Shown: positions 55,781 to 64,000 of the stretch, piece by piece
Layout of the letters: the number at the start of each line of letters is the position of its first letter
Position numbering within the stretch: position 1 is the stretch's first letter
Assembly (NCBI GenBank): GCA_041390865.1
Contig: JAWKPC010000004.1
Location: 62,001-126,000 of the forward strand
DNA: 64,000 nt
Direction of reading: 5' to 3'
Origin: JAUIIK01 sp041390865
GTDB taxonomy: Bacteria; Chloroflexota; Chloroflexia; Thermomicrobiales; CFX8
Notes under the pieces: model-generated
The model's database searches: none
Told to the model about the DNA's origin: nothing
What the model saw: the letters and a program-made list of their open reading frames with translations, nothing else
Position numbers and translations under genes: made by a program

Positions 55781-55842
55781 TCGAATCCCGGCCAGAACGA
55801 CCCGGCGTCCCCGAGCCCGGTTGATAGATCCGCCCGACTCAG

Positions 55843-55868
55843 AAACCCGCCTGGAACCAGGCGGGTTT
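55843..55868 (+). terminator. Rho-independent terminator after the ferritin-like gene
   Basis: AAACCCGCCTGG and CCAGGCGGGTTT pair perfectly over twelve bases around an AA loop and are followed by CTTCCT. This is the clearest terminator in the window and closes the ECF/rhodanese/ferritin stretch. Confidence 0.88.
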
Positions 55869-55963
55869 CTTCCTGCGATCGGACTGCTTACAACCGATAG
55901 TATTGTCGCGGCGCAGGTATAGTTACGCCGTTGCGCCAGGCCAGCGGAGAGGGTTGGTTGTTG

Positions 55964-56668
55964 ATGCCGGATCACGGTATCCAGGTCATAACATTCGACG
56001 CTGACGGAACGATCTGGGATGTCCAGACCACCATGCGGCAAGCTCTCGCCGCCTCTCTCGCGGACCTGCAAGAGCGCTTCCCCGACGAGGCCGGCAATTT
56101 GAGCGTCAACGATCTCATCGACCACCGCCAGGAAGCAGAAGCGGCCTTCAGCGGTCAGTCCATGACGATGGAAAGCCTGCGATTCGCGGGTTTCGTCCGA
56201 ACGCTCGATGCGATCGGCATCCGCGACGAGTCCGCCGCCCGTGACCTCGCCCGGACCTACCTCGAACGGCGCTTCGCCAATGCCCGGGTCTTCGACGACG
56301 CCCCGCCAACGCTCGACATTCTCCAGCAGCACTTCAAACTGGGCCTGCTGACGTCCGGCAACAGCTATCCTGACAGGCTCGGTCTCGGCGACCGTTTCGA
56401 CTTCACAGTCATCGCCCAGGAGCACGGCGTCCGCAAGCTCGATCCGGCCTTCTATGAACTGGCCGTCCAGATGGCCGGGACCGATCCGGCGAGGATCCTC
56501 CACGTCGGAGATAGCCTAGACAACGACGTCCGGCCTGCCCGGCGCGCCGGAATGCAGGTCGTCTGGCTCAATCGCAAGGGCATCGATCCTCCCTCCGGGC
56601 GCCAGGCAGTCGCCACACTCTACTCGCTCCGCGAGCTCCCGGCCTTCCTCAGTATCCCCGGCGCCTGA
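55964..56668 (+). CDS. HAD family hydrolase
   Basis: The 234-residue protein (ATG at 55964) carries the four HAD motifs: FDADGTIWD with the nucleophile Asp, LTSGNSYPD, the Lys in GVRKLDPAFYE, and HVGDSLDNDVRPARRAGM. It includes a helical cap of about 100 residues as in phosphoglycolate-phosphatase-like members. It would dephosphorylate a small metabolite. A start 33 bases earlier is possible. Its neighbours give no substrate clue. Confidence 0.92.
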   Translation: MPDHGIQVITFDADGTIWDVQTTMRQALAASLADLQERFPDEAGNLSVNDLIDHRQEAEAAFSGQSMTMESLRFAGFVRTLDAIGIRDESAARDLARTYLERRFANARVFDDAPPTLDILQQHFKLGLLTSGNSYPDRLGLGDRFDFTVIAQEHGVRKLDPAFYELAVQMAGTDPARILHVGDSLDNDVRPARRAGMQVVWLNRKGIDPPSGRQAVATLYSLRELPAFLSIPGA

Positions 56669-56695
56669 TTCGCGCCGGCAACCGGGCCTGCCAGC

Positions 56696-57946
56696 ATGAC
56701 GCCATCCCCACAGAAGGCCCGTCGATCTCTCTGGGCGCTCGTCGGAGCGGACTCGCTCTCACGCCTCGGCGACATCATCACCCTGACGGCGATTCCCTGG
56801 TTCGTCCTGGAAACGACCGGCAGCGCCTCGAAGACCGGCCTGACCGTCTTTGCCGGAGCGCTGGCCGTCGTCATCTCGCTCTTCTTCGGTGGGGCAGTTG
56901 TCGACCGCATCGGATACCGTAGCGCCAGCATCGTCGGGGACCTCGCCAGCGGCGCGACGGTCGCGCTGATCGCGACCCTGCATCTGACAGTCGGGCTGCC
57001 GTTCTGGCTGCTCGTTTCGCTCGTCTTCACCGGCACGCTCCTGGACCTTCCGGCCCAGGTCGCACGCTACAGCGTCCTTCCCGACGCGGCAGACCTGGCA
57101 GGCATCCCGTTCGAACGAGCAAACGCCATGCTCGAAGCCGGCATCACCGGCGGGGCGTTGCTCGGCCCGGCTCTCGCCGGCATCCTGATCGCAACGCTCG
57201 GAGCCGCCAACGTCCTCTGGTTCGACGTTGGAACGTTTCTCTTCTCCGCCCTGCTCGTCGCAACCGGACTACCAGGAACACTGAAACGTGATGAAGACGG
57301 TGCTTCAACATCGGGCGTGCTCCATGCACTGGCCGAGGGGCTCAGGTTCGTCCGCAACGAACCGGTCCTGCTGCCGTTGATCCTGTTTCTGGCGGCGATG
57401 AACCTGGCGGTCGGGCCAGTCGAGTCGCTGCTGCTTCCGGTCTATGCCAGCGAAGTGTTCGATTCGGCGGTGATGCTCGGGATCATGGCGGCGGCGCTGG
57501 CGGCCGGCTCGCTCGGCGGTAACCTCGTTGCGGGATCGATCGGCCACCGGCTGCCGCGGCGGGAAGTGCTCCTGCTGGGATTCCTGGCCATTCCACTGGG
57601 ACTGCTGGCGCTGGCGCCGCTCCCTCCGGCGGTGGTCGTCCTACCCGTGCTCGCCGTCGTCGGCTTCGGCCTGAGCCTGACGAACATGGTGGAGTACGCG
57701 GTCTATTTCGAGCGCATCCCCGGCTCGATGCGCGCCCGACTGCTCGGCATCACCGGGGCTATCGGCTGGCTCAGCGTTCCGGCCGGCCGGATCATCTTCG
57801 GCTTCATGATCGAGCGGCTCTCACTCGGCGCCGCGCTCTGGTCGCTGGGACTGGTCACGCTGCCGATTCCATTCACCGTCCTGCTGGTGCGGAGTCTCCG
57901 GTCTGGACTGAACACACGGTCGATGCCTGCCTCTCCTGCTGAATGA
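56696..57946 (+). CDS. MFS transporter
   Basis: The 416-residue protein has about twelve membrane segments and the MFS_3 pattern SRLGDIITLTAIPWFVLETTGSASKTGLTVFAGALAVVISLFFGGAVVDRIGYRSA near its start. Late on there is NMVEYAVYFERIPGSMRARLLGITGAIG. It belongs with putative drug or siderophore exporters. It starts 27 bases after the HAD stop, so the two are probably an operon. The substrate is unknown. Confidence 0.92.
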   Translation: MTPSPQKARRSLWALVGADSLSRLGDIITLTAIPWFVLETTGSASKTGLTVFAGALAVVISLFFGGAVVDRIGYRSASIVGDLASGATVALIATLHLTVGLPFWLLVSLVFTGTLLDLPAQVARYSVLPDAADLAGIPFERANAMLEAGITGGALLGPALAGILIATLGAANVLWFDVGTFLFSALLVATGLPGTLKRDEDGASTSGVLHALAEGLRFVRNEPVLLPLILFLAAMNLAVGPVESLLLPVYASEVFDSAVMLGIMAAALAAGSLGGNLVAGSIGHRLPRREVLLLGFLAIPLGLLALAPLPPAVVVLPVLAVVGFGLSLTNMVEYAVYFERIPGSMRARLLGITGAIGWLSVPAGRIIFGFMIERLSLGAALWSLGLVTLPIPFTVLLVRSLRSGLNTRSMPASPAE

Positions 57947-58151
57947 CCAGACGCTCACAAGCATCGAAACCCGATCGAGGTATCTTCTGATCCCCATAGC
58001 CATGTCGCCAGGAGCCTCGTTTCGATCGTCGCCGGCGGCGTCGTTGCCGCGGCCCGGTCCCCGTTGACGTGAGCACCCGGCGCGATCGACGGTCTACTCC
58101 AGAATATGCGCGGCGCCAGGCAGTCACGACAGGGGAGGCTCGAAAATCAGC

Positions 58152-58169
58152 GGTGGGGTTAGCCCCACC
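58152..58169. repeat. Dispersed intergenic palindrome, copy 4
   Basis: GGTGGGGTTAGCCCCACC is the most symmetrical copy of the family and lies in the gap between the MFS and response-regulator genes, which converge here. Confidence 0.7.
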
Positions 58170-58224
58170 ATCCCGCCAGCCTGTCGTGGAGGAGCGACGG
58201 GATGTGCGGCCAGGGGCTGGCCTG

Positions 58225-58869
58225 CTACTCACGCAGATAGGCCAGCACGGCCAGCACCCGGCGATGCTGGCTGCTCGAATCATCGAGGTTGAGCTTGCTG
58301 AAGATGTTACTGATGTGCTTCTCGACCGTGCCTGCGCCGATGAAGAGTTGATCGGCGATCGCCGCGTTCGACTGCCCCTCGGCCATCAGCGAAAGGACCT
58401 CGCGTTCGCGGGGCGTCAGATCGCCCAGCCGGTCATCGCGTCGGCGGCGGCTGAAGAGCTGGGAGACCACTTCCGGATCCAGGACCGTGCCGCCGCCGGC
58501 TACCTGCTCCAGTGCGGCCAGGAAATCTGAGACGTCGGCCACCCGGTCCTTCAAGAGGTAGCCGACGCCCTGCGCGCCGGTCTCGAGCAGTTCGCCCGCA
58601 TATTGCTCTTCAACGTATTGGGAGAGAATCAGGATCGGGCTATCCGGCACTTTACCGCGGACCTCGATTGCCGCCCGGAGGCCTTCGTCGCTGAACGAAG
58701 GCGGCATCCGGACATCCACAATAGAAACGTCGGGCCGGTGCTGAACGATCGCGTCGATCAGATCCGGCCCGGTTTCAACGATCGCGACGACTTCATGACC
58801 GGCATGGTCGAGTAATCGCGCGATACCTTCTCGAAGCAGTACGGCGTCTTCGGCTATGACGACCCGCAA
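58225..58869 (-). CDS. NarL/LuxR-family response regulator
   Basis: The 214-residue protein has a receiver domain (RVVIAEDAVLLREGIARLL, phospho-acceptor Asp in VSIVDVRMPPSFSDEG, and LLKDRVADVSDF with the conserved Lys) and a C-terminal LuxR helix-turn-helix (LTPREREVLSLMAEGQSNAAIADQLFIGAGTVEKHISNIFSKL). It overlaps the end of the histidine kinase by 16 bases. Together they form a complete NarL-type two-component system whose targets may include the ABC exporter on the other side of the kinase. Confidence 0.95.
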   Translation of the reverse strand: MRVVIAEDAVLLREGIARLLDHAGHEVVAIVETGPDLIDAIVQHRPDVSIVDVRMPPSFSDEGLRAAIEVRGKVPDSPILILSQYVEEQYAGELLETGAQGVGYLLKDRVADVSDFLAALEQVAGGGTVLDPEVVSQLFSRRRRDDRLGDLTPREREVLSLMAEGQSNAAIADQLFIGAGTVEKHISNIFSKLNLDDSSSQHRRVLAVLAYLRE

Positions 58870-60158
58870 GGCAGTTCGACGTGCACGAGTGTTCCCCTTC
58901 CGGGCGGACTCTCCACGACGACGCGGCCTTCGAGCGCTACGGCCCGGTCTCGCATCCCGGCCAAACCACCGTTACGGTTCATGTCGGCTCCACCAACGCC
59001 GTCGTCCTCAATGTCTACTAATAGTAGATCACCGAAGCGGCGGATGGTCACCGTGGCGGCGCTTGCCTGGCTGTGGCGGGCAACATTCGTCAGCGCTTCC
59101 GCGATGATGAAGTAGGCGGCCGACTCGACGCGGGCCGGGACCCGGTCATCGAGCGAGATGTTCAGATCGACCGGCACCGGAGACCGGGCCGCCAGGGCCG
59201 AGACGGCCGGACGCAGGCCACGGTCGGTCAGCACCGCCGGGTGAATCCCACGGGCCAGATCGCGAATCTCCTGCATCGCCCGTTTCGACTCCTCGTGCGC
59301 TACATCGATCAGCGACTTCGCTTCCTCCGGGTCGGACTCCATCATCTCCCGGGCCAGCCCGAGATCCATCGATAGCTTCACCAACCGCTGCTGTGCGCCG
59401 TCATGCAGATCCCGTTCGATCCGCCGGAGATCGACGACCGCCGAATCGAGCGCCCGCGACCGGCTGACGGTCAGCTCATCGACGCGCGCTTCCAGCTCGG
59501 CCTCGCGGTCACTGCCGAGCAGATGTCGAGCGAGCCAGGCATGCCCCCGACCAATGCCGATAAAGATGTAGGGCATCGCGAACAGGACGAGACAACCGAC
59601 GACGAACATCATCCCGGCACCGGTCAGAGCCGAGTCGAACAGCGACCAGCCCGAATCCACCTCCCAGCCGCCGAACAGTGCCCAGATCGGCGCCGTGACA
59701 CTCGCAGCCGCCATCGAGACGATGGTGATCCCGATGATGAACTCGGCCAGACCGATCGGGAAAAGCAGGAAGAGATAGAGCAGGTCCTGCCAGATATAGC
59801 GATCCTGCAGGCGCACCTTCAGCTTCTCCCAGAAGCTGCCATCAACAGGCACCGGCTTGTAGGGATCGCGAATCGTCACGCCGAGCAGCCCGTGCACGCG
59901 CCGCCGCTCGAACTTCGCGCCGTACATCCAGGCAAACAGCGAACCGATGAGAATGGGGATGCCGACCAGCGTCACAGCCATGCTGACCCCGGTCGAAAGC
60001 AGCGTCACCAGCACGACGAACCAGAAGAGCCCGATCACGAAGCTGGTGAACATAAAGATGAGCGCCAGCCAGGGTTCGGACGATATGAGGGCGCGGAGCG
60101 GGTTCCTGTAGGGAAACTGACGTCCGACGCCGTCGTCGGCTATGGATACCTCAGCCAT
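58854..60158 (-). CDS. Sensor histidine kinase (NarL-type, HisKA_3)
   Basis: The 434-residue protein starts with about 200 residues holding four to six membrane segments, resembling the putative sensor domain found in actinobacterial and Chloroflexota kinases. The HisKA_3 motif RRIERDLHDGAQQRLVKLSMDLG gives the phospho-His, followed by AEALTNVARHSQA and the G-box DDGVGGADMNRNGGLAGMRDR. It should phosphorylate the adjacent response regulator. The signal is probably membrane or envelope stress; this is inference. Confidence 0.95.
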   Translation of the reverse strand: MAEVSIADDGVGRQFPYRNPLRALISSEPWLALIFMFTSFVIGLFWFVVLVTLLSTGVSMAVTLVGIPILIGSLFAWMYGAKFERRRVHGLLGVTIRDPYKPVPVDGSFWEKLKVRLQDRYIWQDLLYLFLLFPIGLAEFIIGITIVSMAAASVTAPIWALFGGWEVDSGWSLFDSALTGAGMMFVVGCLVLFAMPYIFIGIGRGHAWLARHLLGSDREAELEARVDELTVSRSRALDSAVVDLRRIERDLHDGAQQRLVKLSMDLGLAREMMESDPEEAKSLIDVAHEESKRAMQEIRDLARGIHPAVLTDRGLRPAVSALAARSPVPVDLNISLDDRVPARVESAAYFIIAEALTNVARHSQASAATVTIRRFGDLLLVDIEDDGVGGADMNRNGGLAGMRDRAVALEGRVVVESPPGRGTLVHVELPCGSS

Positions 60159-60511
60159 TGAGTCTGATCCTTTCCGTTATCAGCGCCGCGAACCTCGTTG
60201 TCCGCGGCGAACCTCCGTCATCATGTCTCTATCTTGGAGCAGAAACACGAATCTGACTATGCGGAAGGCAGGAAATCGGATGGTGGGGTTATCCCCCACA
60301 GCGGCAAGATCGTGCCGAATCGATTGAACAAATGGACAGGATGACGGATTGCGACGACGCCGGCGCCAGCCTGATTCCGAATTCCCTGTTGCGGGACTGT
60401 AACTGCCCGGTCGGGACTGCGATGCCTTTGTTGCAAGGCCGGACGTAGCATGCGGATGAAGCTGGCGTGATGCTGGCCTGCCTGACGGTGCGATGAGCGA
60501 AAGAACCGGCG
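60159..60511. other. Divergent intergenic region between two-component system and ABC exporter
   Basis: About 350 bases hold copy 5 of the palindromic repeat and should contain promoters for both the kinase and the ABC operon. I see no protein-like frame. The layout, with the regulator genes pointing away from an exporter, is typical of self-regulated antibiotic or lipid exporters. Confidence 0.6.
60282..60299. repeat. Dispersed intergenic palindrome, copy 5 (imperfect)
   Basis: GGTGGGGTTATCCCCCAC keeps both arms with a one-base change at the centre (TTATC rather than TTAGC). It lies upstream of both divergent operons. Confidence 0.6.
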
Positions 60512-61213
60512 ATGATCGATCTGCAGGGAGTTACCAAGCAATACGGCGAAGAACCACTGCTCGTTACGGCGCTCGACGCGATCACCCTGCATATCGACGA
60601 AGGGGAATTCGTCGTCGTGCTCGGCCCGTCCGGCAGCGGCAAAACGACGCTCCTGAACATCATCGGCGCGTTGGAAACGCCCAGTAGCGGAACGGTCGTC
60701 GTAGCCGGCAGGGATATCAGCAAAGCCTCGCGAGGAGATCTGTTCAGCTATCGGCGCAGCACCGTCAGCTTCATCTTCCAGGCCTTCAATCTGTTCCCCG
60801 GACTCACTGCGGAGGAGAATGTGCGCTTCGGCATCGACGCCGCCGGCAGGCGGAACGGCCGGTCGCCGCAATTCGTTCTGGAGCAGGTCGGATTGGGCGA
60901 CAAAGGCTCCCGCTTCCCGCACGAACTTTCCGGCGGCGAGCAACAACGGGTTGCGATCGCCCGGGCACTGGCGACCGGCAACCCCGTCCTGCTGGCGGAC
61001 GAGCCCACCGGCGAGCTCGACTTCCACACCGGCGCCCAGATCCTCCAGCTTCTCCAGGAACAGGCACGAGATGGCCGGGCGGTCATCGTCGTGACCCATA
61101 ACCGGGAGATCTCACGGATGGCCGATCGCGTCATTGAACTGAGCAGCGGCCGCGTCGCTAGTGATGGACCGCCGGTTGGCGGCCGAGCCGCGGCCACCGA
61201 ACTGCGCTGGTAA
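60512..61213 (+). CDS. ABC transporter ATP-binding protein (MacB/LolD-like)
   Basis: The 233-residue ATPase has Walker A GPSGSGKTTLLN, signature LSGGEQQRVAIARAL, Walker B VLLADEPTGELD and the switch VVTHNREISRMADRVIEL. The sequence VVLGPSGSGKTTLLNIIGALETPSSG is typical of the MacB/LolD branch. It powers the FtsX-like permease that starts six bases later. It probably exports lipids, lipoproteins or a peptide. Confidence 0.96.
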   Translation: MIDLQGVTKQYGEEPLLVTALDAITLHIDEGEFVVVLGPSGSGKTTLLNIIGALETPSSGTVVVAGRDISKASRGDLFSYRRSTVSFIFQAFNLFPGLTAEENVRFGIDAAGRRNGRSPQFVLEQVGLGDKGSRFPHELSGGEQQRVAIARALATGNPVLLADEPTGELDFHTGAQILQLLQEQARDGRAVIVVTHNREISRMADRVIELSSGRVASDGPPVGGRAAATELRW

Positions 61214-61218
61214 CGATC

Positions 61219-63672
61219 ATGTCCTCGGCAGGTTTCCAACTCCGCTGGTCCTGGCGCGATTTGCGCTCTCGCTGGGTACAGATCGCCGTTATCGCGCTGA
61301 TCATCGCCCTCGGTACCGGCGGCTATGCCGGTCTGATCAGCAGCGTCGAGTGGCGCGAGGAGTCCGCAACAGCCAGCTTCGACGCACTCAATATGTACGA
61401 TCTGCGCGTGAAACTGGCGTCCGGCAGCTACGTGCCCGAGGGAAGCCTGACGGCCACGCTCGCCACCCTGGAGGATGCAAACTTCATTGAAGCCAGCAAT
61501 GAACGCTTCATCTCGCTGATCCAATCGCAGGTGGTCAGTGGCGATGACACGATCATCGGCGTTGGTCCACTGGTGGGAGTGGATGTTTCGGACGGCGGGC
61601 CGCAAGTCGCCGGCATATCGATCAGCATGGGCAGAGGGCTCACGACAGCCGATAGCGGCCAGGACGTCGTTCTCGTTTCGGAAGGTTTCGCGTCGTACAA
61701 CGACCTCCCGGATAGCGGCCAGTTGATGATCTCCGGCAACCGCGAGTTGACCTATGTAGGACAAGCTCTTTCCCCAGAGTACTTCTCAGTGCTCGGCGGT
61801 CTGGAATCGGGCAGCTTCGTCACCCAGTCATCCTTCACGCCGCTCTACACGTCACTCGCCACCGCACAGAACATCACCGGCCGCGAGGGCATGGTGAACG
61901 ATCTGGTCCTCACCCTCGAGCCGGGAGCGGATCGGGAATCGATCGCGAACCGGCTCGAGGCCGCGCTCGAACGCGATATGCCTCAGACCGGGTTCCAGAT
62001 CATGAGCACGGAAGACGACCCCTCCTACCAGGTCATCTTCGACGACATCAACGGTGACCGGCAGATGCTGACAGTCTTCGCTCTGCTGATCTTCCTCGGC
62101 GCGGTCGGGGCGTCGTTCAACCTGACGAGCCGCTTCATCGAAGCTCAGCGTCGGGAGATCGGAATCGCGATGGCGCTCGGCGTGCCCCGCCGGCAGATCG
62201 CGCTCCGGCCCCTGCTGGTCGGGGCGGAGATCGCGCTGCTGGGGGTCATCTTCGGCATTGCCGTCGGACTGATCCTCGGGGCGCAGATGCAGCAGCTCAT
62301 CGAAGAGTTCCAGCCGCTTCCCGTCCGGATCACCGACTTCCAGACCACGATCTTCGCCCAGGCGGCGGTGATCGGTTTCGTCGCCCCCTTCCTGGCGACG
62401 GCAGTGCCGGTTGTGCGGGCGGTCCGCGTGCCGCCAATCCAGGCAATCCGTACCGGACATCTGGCGAGCCGTGGCGGAGGACTGGCGCCGGTCATCGTCC
62501 GGCTGCCGATTCCCGGCAGTATCTTCAGCCAGATCCCCTTCCGCAACGTGCTCCGGGCACCGCGACGCAGCCTGCTGACTGTGCTCGGCATTGCCGCGGC
62601 GATCACCGTCATGGTCGCGTTGATCGGAACGCTGGACGTCTTCTTCGACGCCATCGAACGCAGCGACGAGGCAACTATTGCCGGGAAACCCGACCGGACC
62701 GTCATCACCCTCGCCGGATTTCAGGAGATCGACTCGCCGGCGGTCGAGGCGATCGCATCGAGCCCGAGTGTCGGTGCAGCCACGCCGAGCCTGCAACTTG
62801 GCGGCTACTTGATCGGCGATGATGATCAGATCGAGGTACTGACCGAGATCCTCGACGTTGACAACGACGTATGGACGCCAACGCTCGAAGAAGGCACGCT
62901 CGCGCCGGACAGCCCCGGCATCATCATCAGCCGCAAGGCAGCCGATGATCTGGGCGTCGGGATCGGTGACACGATTACCCTGCGCCATCCGCAACGCACC
63001 GGGCCGTCCTCTTTCACGATCGTCGATACGCGGCTCCCGATCACCGGTATCCACACCAACCCGTTCCGCACGCTCGTCTACCTGGATATGGAGCAGGCCG
63101 ATCTCTACGGCCTGGACGGCGTCGCCAACGTGATGCATGTCTTGCCCGCCCCGGGCGCGACGGCAGATCAGGTCAGGCAGGAGATGTTCGCGCTCGACAC
63201 TGTCACGCTCGCCCAGTCGGTCGGAGACATCAGCGAGTCGGTCCGAGATCTCTTTGAATCGTTCACGAGTATCTTGCAGACATTCGAAGGCATCGCGCTG
63301 CTGCTGGCGCTGCTGATCGCGTTCAACGCAGCCAGCATCAACCTCGACGAGAGAGCGCGGGACTACGCGACGATGTTCGCCTTCGGAATTCCCGTCCGCA
63401 CGGTCATACGCATGACGATGGTGGAGAGCGGCGTTCTGGGGATCGTCGGGACGCTGTTCGGCGTCCTCGGCGGCTTCGTCGTTATCGGCTGGGTCGTGAA
63501 CGTCACCGCCGCCGAAACGCTCGAGGACTTTGGCCTCGAGATCGTCTTCGAGCCACAGACCATGGCGCTCGCGGCGGCTCTCGGAATCCTTGCCGTCGCG
63601 GCCGCCCCGCTCCTGACGCTTCGCAAGCTCCGCCGGATGGATATTCCGAGCACGCTGCGGGTGATGGAGTAG
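61219..63672 (+). CDS. ABC transporter permease, FtsX/MacB-like, double-domain
   Basis: The 817-residue permease has an N-terminal membrane segment (WVQIAVIALIIALGTGGYAGLIS) and a large periplasm-side domain. A first FtsX core follows (ALLIFLGAVGASFNLTSRFIEAQRREIGIAMALGVPRRQI), then a second domain and a second FtsX core (ALLLALLIAFNAASINLDERARDYATMFAFGIPVRTVI). The duplicated layout is normal for exporters with one fused permease. With the ATPase it forms a mechanotransmission-type exporter. Confidence 0.95.
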   Translation: MSSAGFQLRWSWRDLRSRWVQIAVIALIIALGTGGYAGLISSVEWREESATASFDALNMYDLRVKLASGSYVPEGSLTATLATLEDANFIEASNERFISLIQSQVVSGDDTIIGVGPLVGVDVSDGGPQVAGISISMGRGLTTADSGQDVVLVSEGFASYNDLPDSGQLMISGNRELTYVGQALSPEYFSVLGGLESGSFVTQSSFTPLYTSLATAQNITGREGMVNDLVLTLEPGADRESIANRLEAALERDMPQTGFQIMSTEDDPSYQVIFDDINGDRQMLTVFALLIFLGAVGASFNLTSRFIEAQRREIGIAMALGVPRRQIALRPLLVGAEIALLGVIFGIAVGLILGAQMQQLIEEFQPLPVRITDFQTTIFAQAAVIGFVAPFLATAVPVVRAVRVPPIQAIRTGHLASRGGGLAPVIVRLPIPGSIFSQIPFRNVLRAPRRSLLTVLGIAAAITVMVALIGTLDVFFDAIERSDEATIAGKPDRTVITLAGFQEIDSPAVEAIASSPSVGAATPSLQLGGYLIGDDDQIEVLTEILDVDNDVWTPTLEEGTLAPDSPGIIISRKAADDLGVGIGDTITLRHPQRTGPSSFTIVDTRLPITGIHTNPFRTLVYLDMEQADLYGLDGVANVMHVLPAPGATADQVRQEMFALDTVTLAQSVGDISESVRDLFESFTSILQTFEGIALLLALLIAFNAASINLDERARDYATMFAFGIPVRTVIRMTMVESGVLGIVGTLFGVLGGFVVIGWVVNVTAAETLEDFGLEIVFEPQTMALAAALGILAVAAAPLLTLRKLRRMDIPSTLRVME

Positions 63673-63708
63673 GTGGGGAACTGGGGATTAGAAGAGCCTG
63701 AGAGCCCC

Positions 63709-64000
63709 CTACACTCCCAGGTCCAACGTCCTCTGCTCCGGCACACCTTCGAGCGACAGCAACTGGCGCTTGAGCGGCAGCCCGCCGCCAAAGCCGGTCA
63801 AGGAGCCGTCGGACCCGATAACCCGATGGCAGGGCACGATGATCGGGATGGGATTCGCCCCATTGGCCGCGCCCACCGCACGCACGGCATCCGGCCGGCC
63901 GATCCGACGCGCGATCTCCCCGTAGGTCGTCGTCTCGCCCCAGGGAATGGCGAAGACGGCGTTCCAGACATCCCGCTGAAACGCGGTTCCGCGCTGGTCG
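63709..64000 (-). CDS. ogt: Methylated-DNA-[protein]-cysteine S-methyltransferase, C-terminal part (5' end outside window)
   Basis: The partial frame reads GTAFQRDVWNAVFAIPWGETTTYGEIARRIGRP, VRAVGAANGANPIPIIVPCHRVIGSDGSLTGFGGGLPLKRQLL and stops at 63709. The PCHRV motif holds the Cys that accepts the alkyl group from O6-alkylguanine. It is a suicide DNA-repair protein. The gene start lies beyond base 64000, so its length cannot be judged. Confidence 0.95.
   Translation of the reverse strand, partial: DQRGTAFQRDVWNAVFAIPWGETTTYGEIARRIGRPDAVRAVGAANGANPIPIIVPCHRVIGSDGSLTGFGGGLPLKRQLLSLEGVPEQRTLDLGV

Noticed and set aside
61852..63138. Long minus-strand frame (428 aa) opposite the ABC permease
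   Set aside because: It is antisense to a permease with clear FtsX domains; the product is extremely Asp/Arg/Gln-rich and unlike any protein family.
1..64000. CRISPR arrays, rRNA, tRNA genes, insertion sequences or prophage
   Set aside because: I saw no regularly spaced direct repeats, cloverleaf-like sequence, transposase or integrase motif. The only phage-like sequence is the short segment fused to RidA.

Overview
The window is high-GC bacterial DNA with dense coding on both strands, short intergenic gaps and frequent GTG or TTG starts. The gene mix suggests a Chloroflexota bacterium near Thermomicrobia/Sphaerobacter. It includes a hydantoinase pair, CoA-transferase and enoyl-CoA hydratase, F420/FMN luciferase-like oxidoreductase, secreted proteins with Thr/Pro-rich linkers, a kelch protein, tandem SulP carriers and FtsX-type ABC exporters. 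This placement is inferred from gene content; there is no rRNA, and I recognised no tRNA and no CRISPR array.

Layout. 1-2485: end of a hydantoinase/oxoprolinase A gene followed by its B partner. 2988-16515: a long plus-strand run with a PLP aminotransferase, two related MFS carriers, four intact two-domain dimeric alpha/beta-barrel (ABM/NIPSNAP-like) paralogs plus one single-domain and one broken relative, a luciferase-like oxidoreductase, three related methyltransferases (two frameshifted), a formyltransferase, a cupin and a SnoaL-like protein. It reads like an uncharacterised small-molecule pathway with its own transport. 16512-21341 (minus): Wzt/Wzm-type glycan ABC exporter, an orphan receiver, an MFS carrier and a TrmH-type RNA methyltransferase. 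21399-23086: a methyltransferase and pyrD. 23173-28338: a giant secreted surface protein whose 3' end is broken by frameshifts.

28541-32529 (minus): a Rieske protein with a long extra domain, an FAD oxidoreductase and a DsbA-like lipoprotein. The DsbA-like gene has an in-frame TGA exactly at the first cysteine of its CxxC redox motif, so it is probably a selenoprotein (U-P-G-C). This is the most interesting item in the window. 32745-35539: acyl-CoA genes interrupted by an AbrB/PIN toxin-antitoxin pair. 35592-39387: a compact cluster of methyltransferase, geranylgeranyl-reductase-like flavoprotein, SRPBCC cyclase and ketosynthase, resembling a minimal polyketide or lipid pathway. 39538-48189: an aminopeptidase-like hydrolase, a large subtilisin with an uncharacterised N-terminal region, an SDR, a RidA protein fused to a phage tape-measure-like segment, and a kelch protein.

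48161-55780: two SulP carriers, a persulfide-dioxygenase-like MBL/rhodanese protein, an ECF sigma factor, a membrane rhodanese and a ferritin-like protein, which together suggest sulfur/redox handling. 55964-64000: a HAD phosphatase, an MFS carrier, a NarL-type two-component system, a MacB-like ABC exporter and the end of an alkyltransferase gene (ogt).

Several genes are split by one-base shifts, many of them at short homopolymers. Sequencing or assembly error is therefore a serious alternative to true gene decay. A GGTGGGG-YTAG-CCCCACC palindrome recurs in at least five intergenic places.
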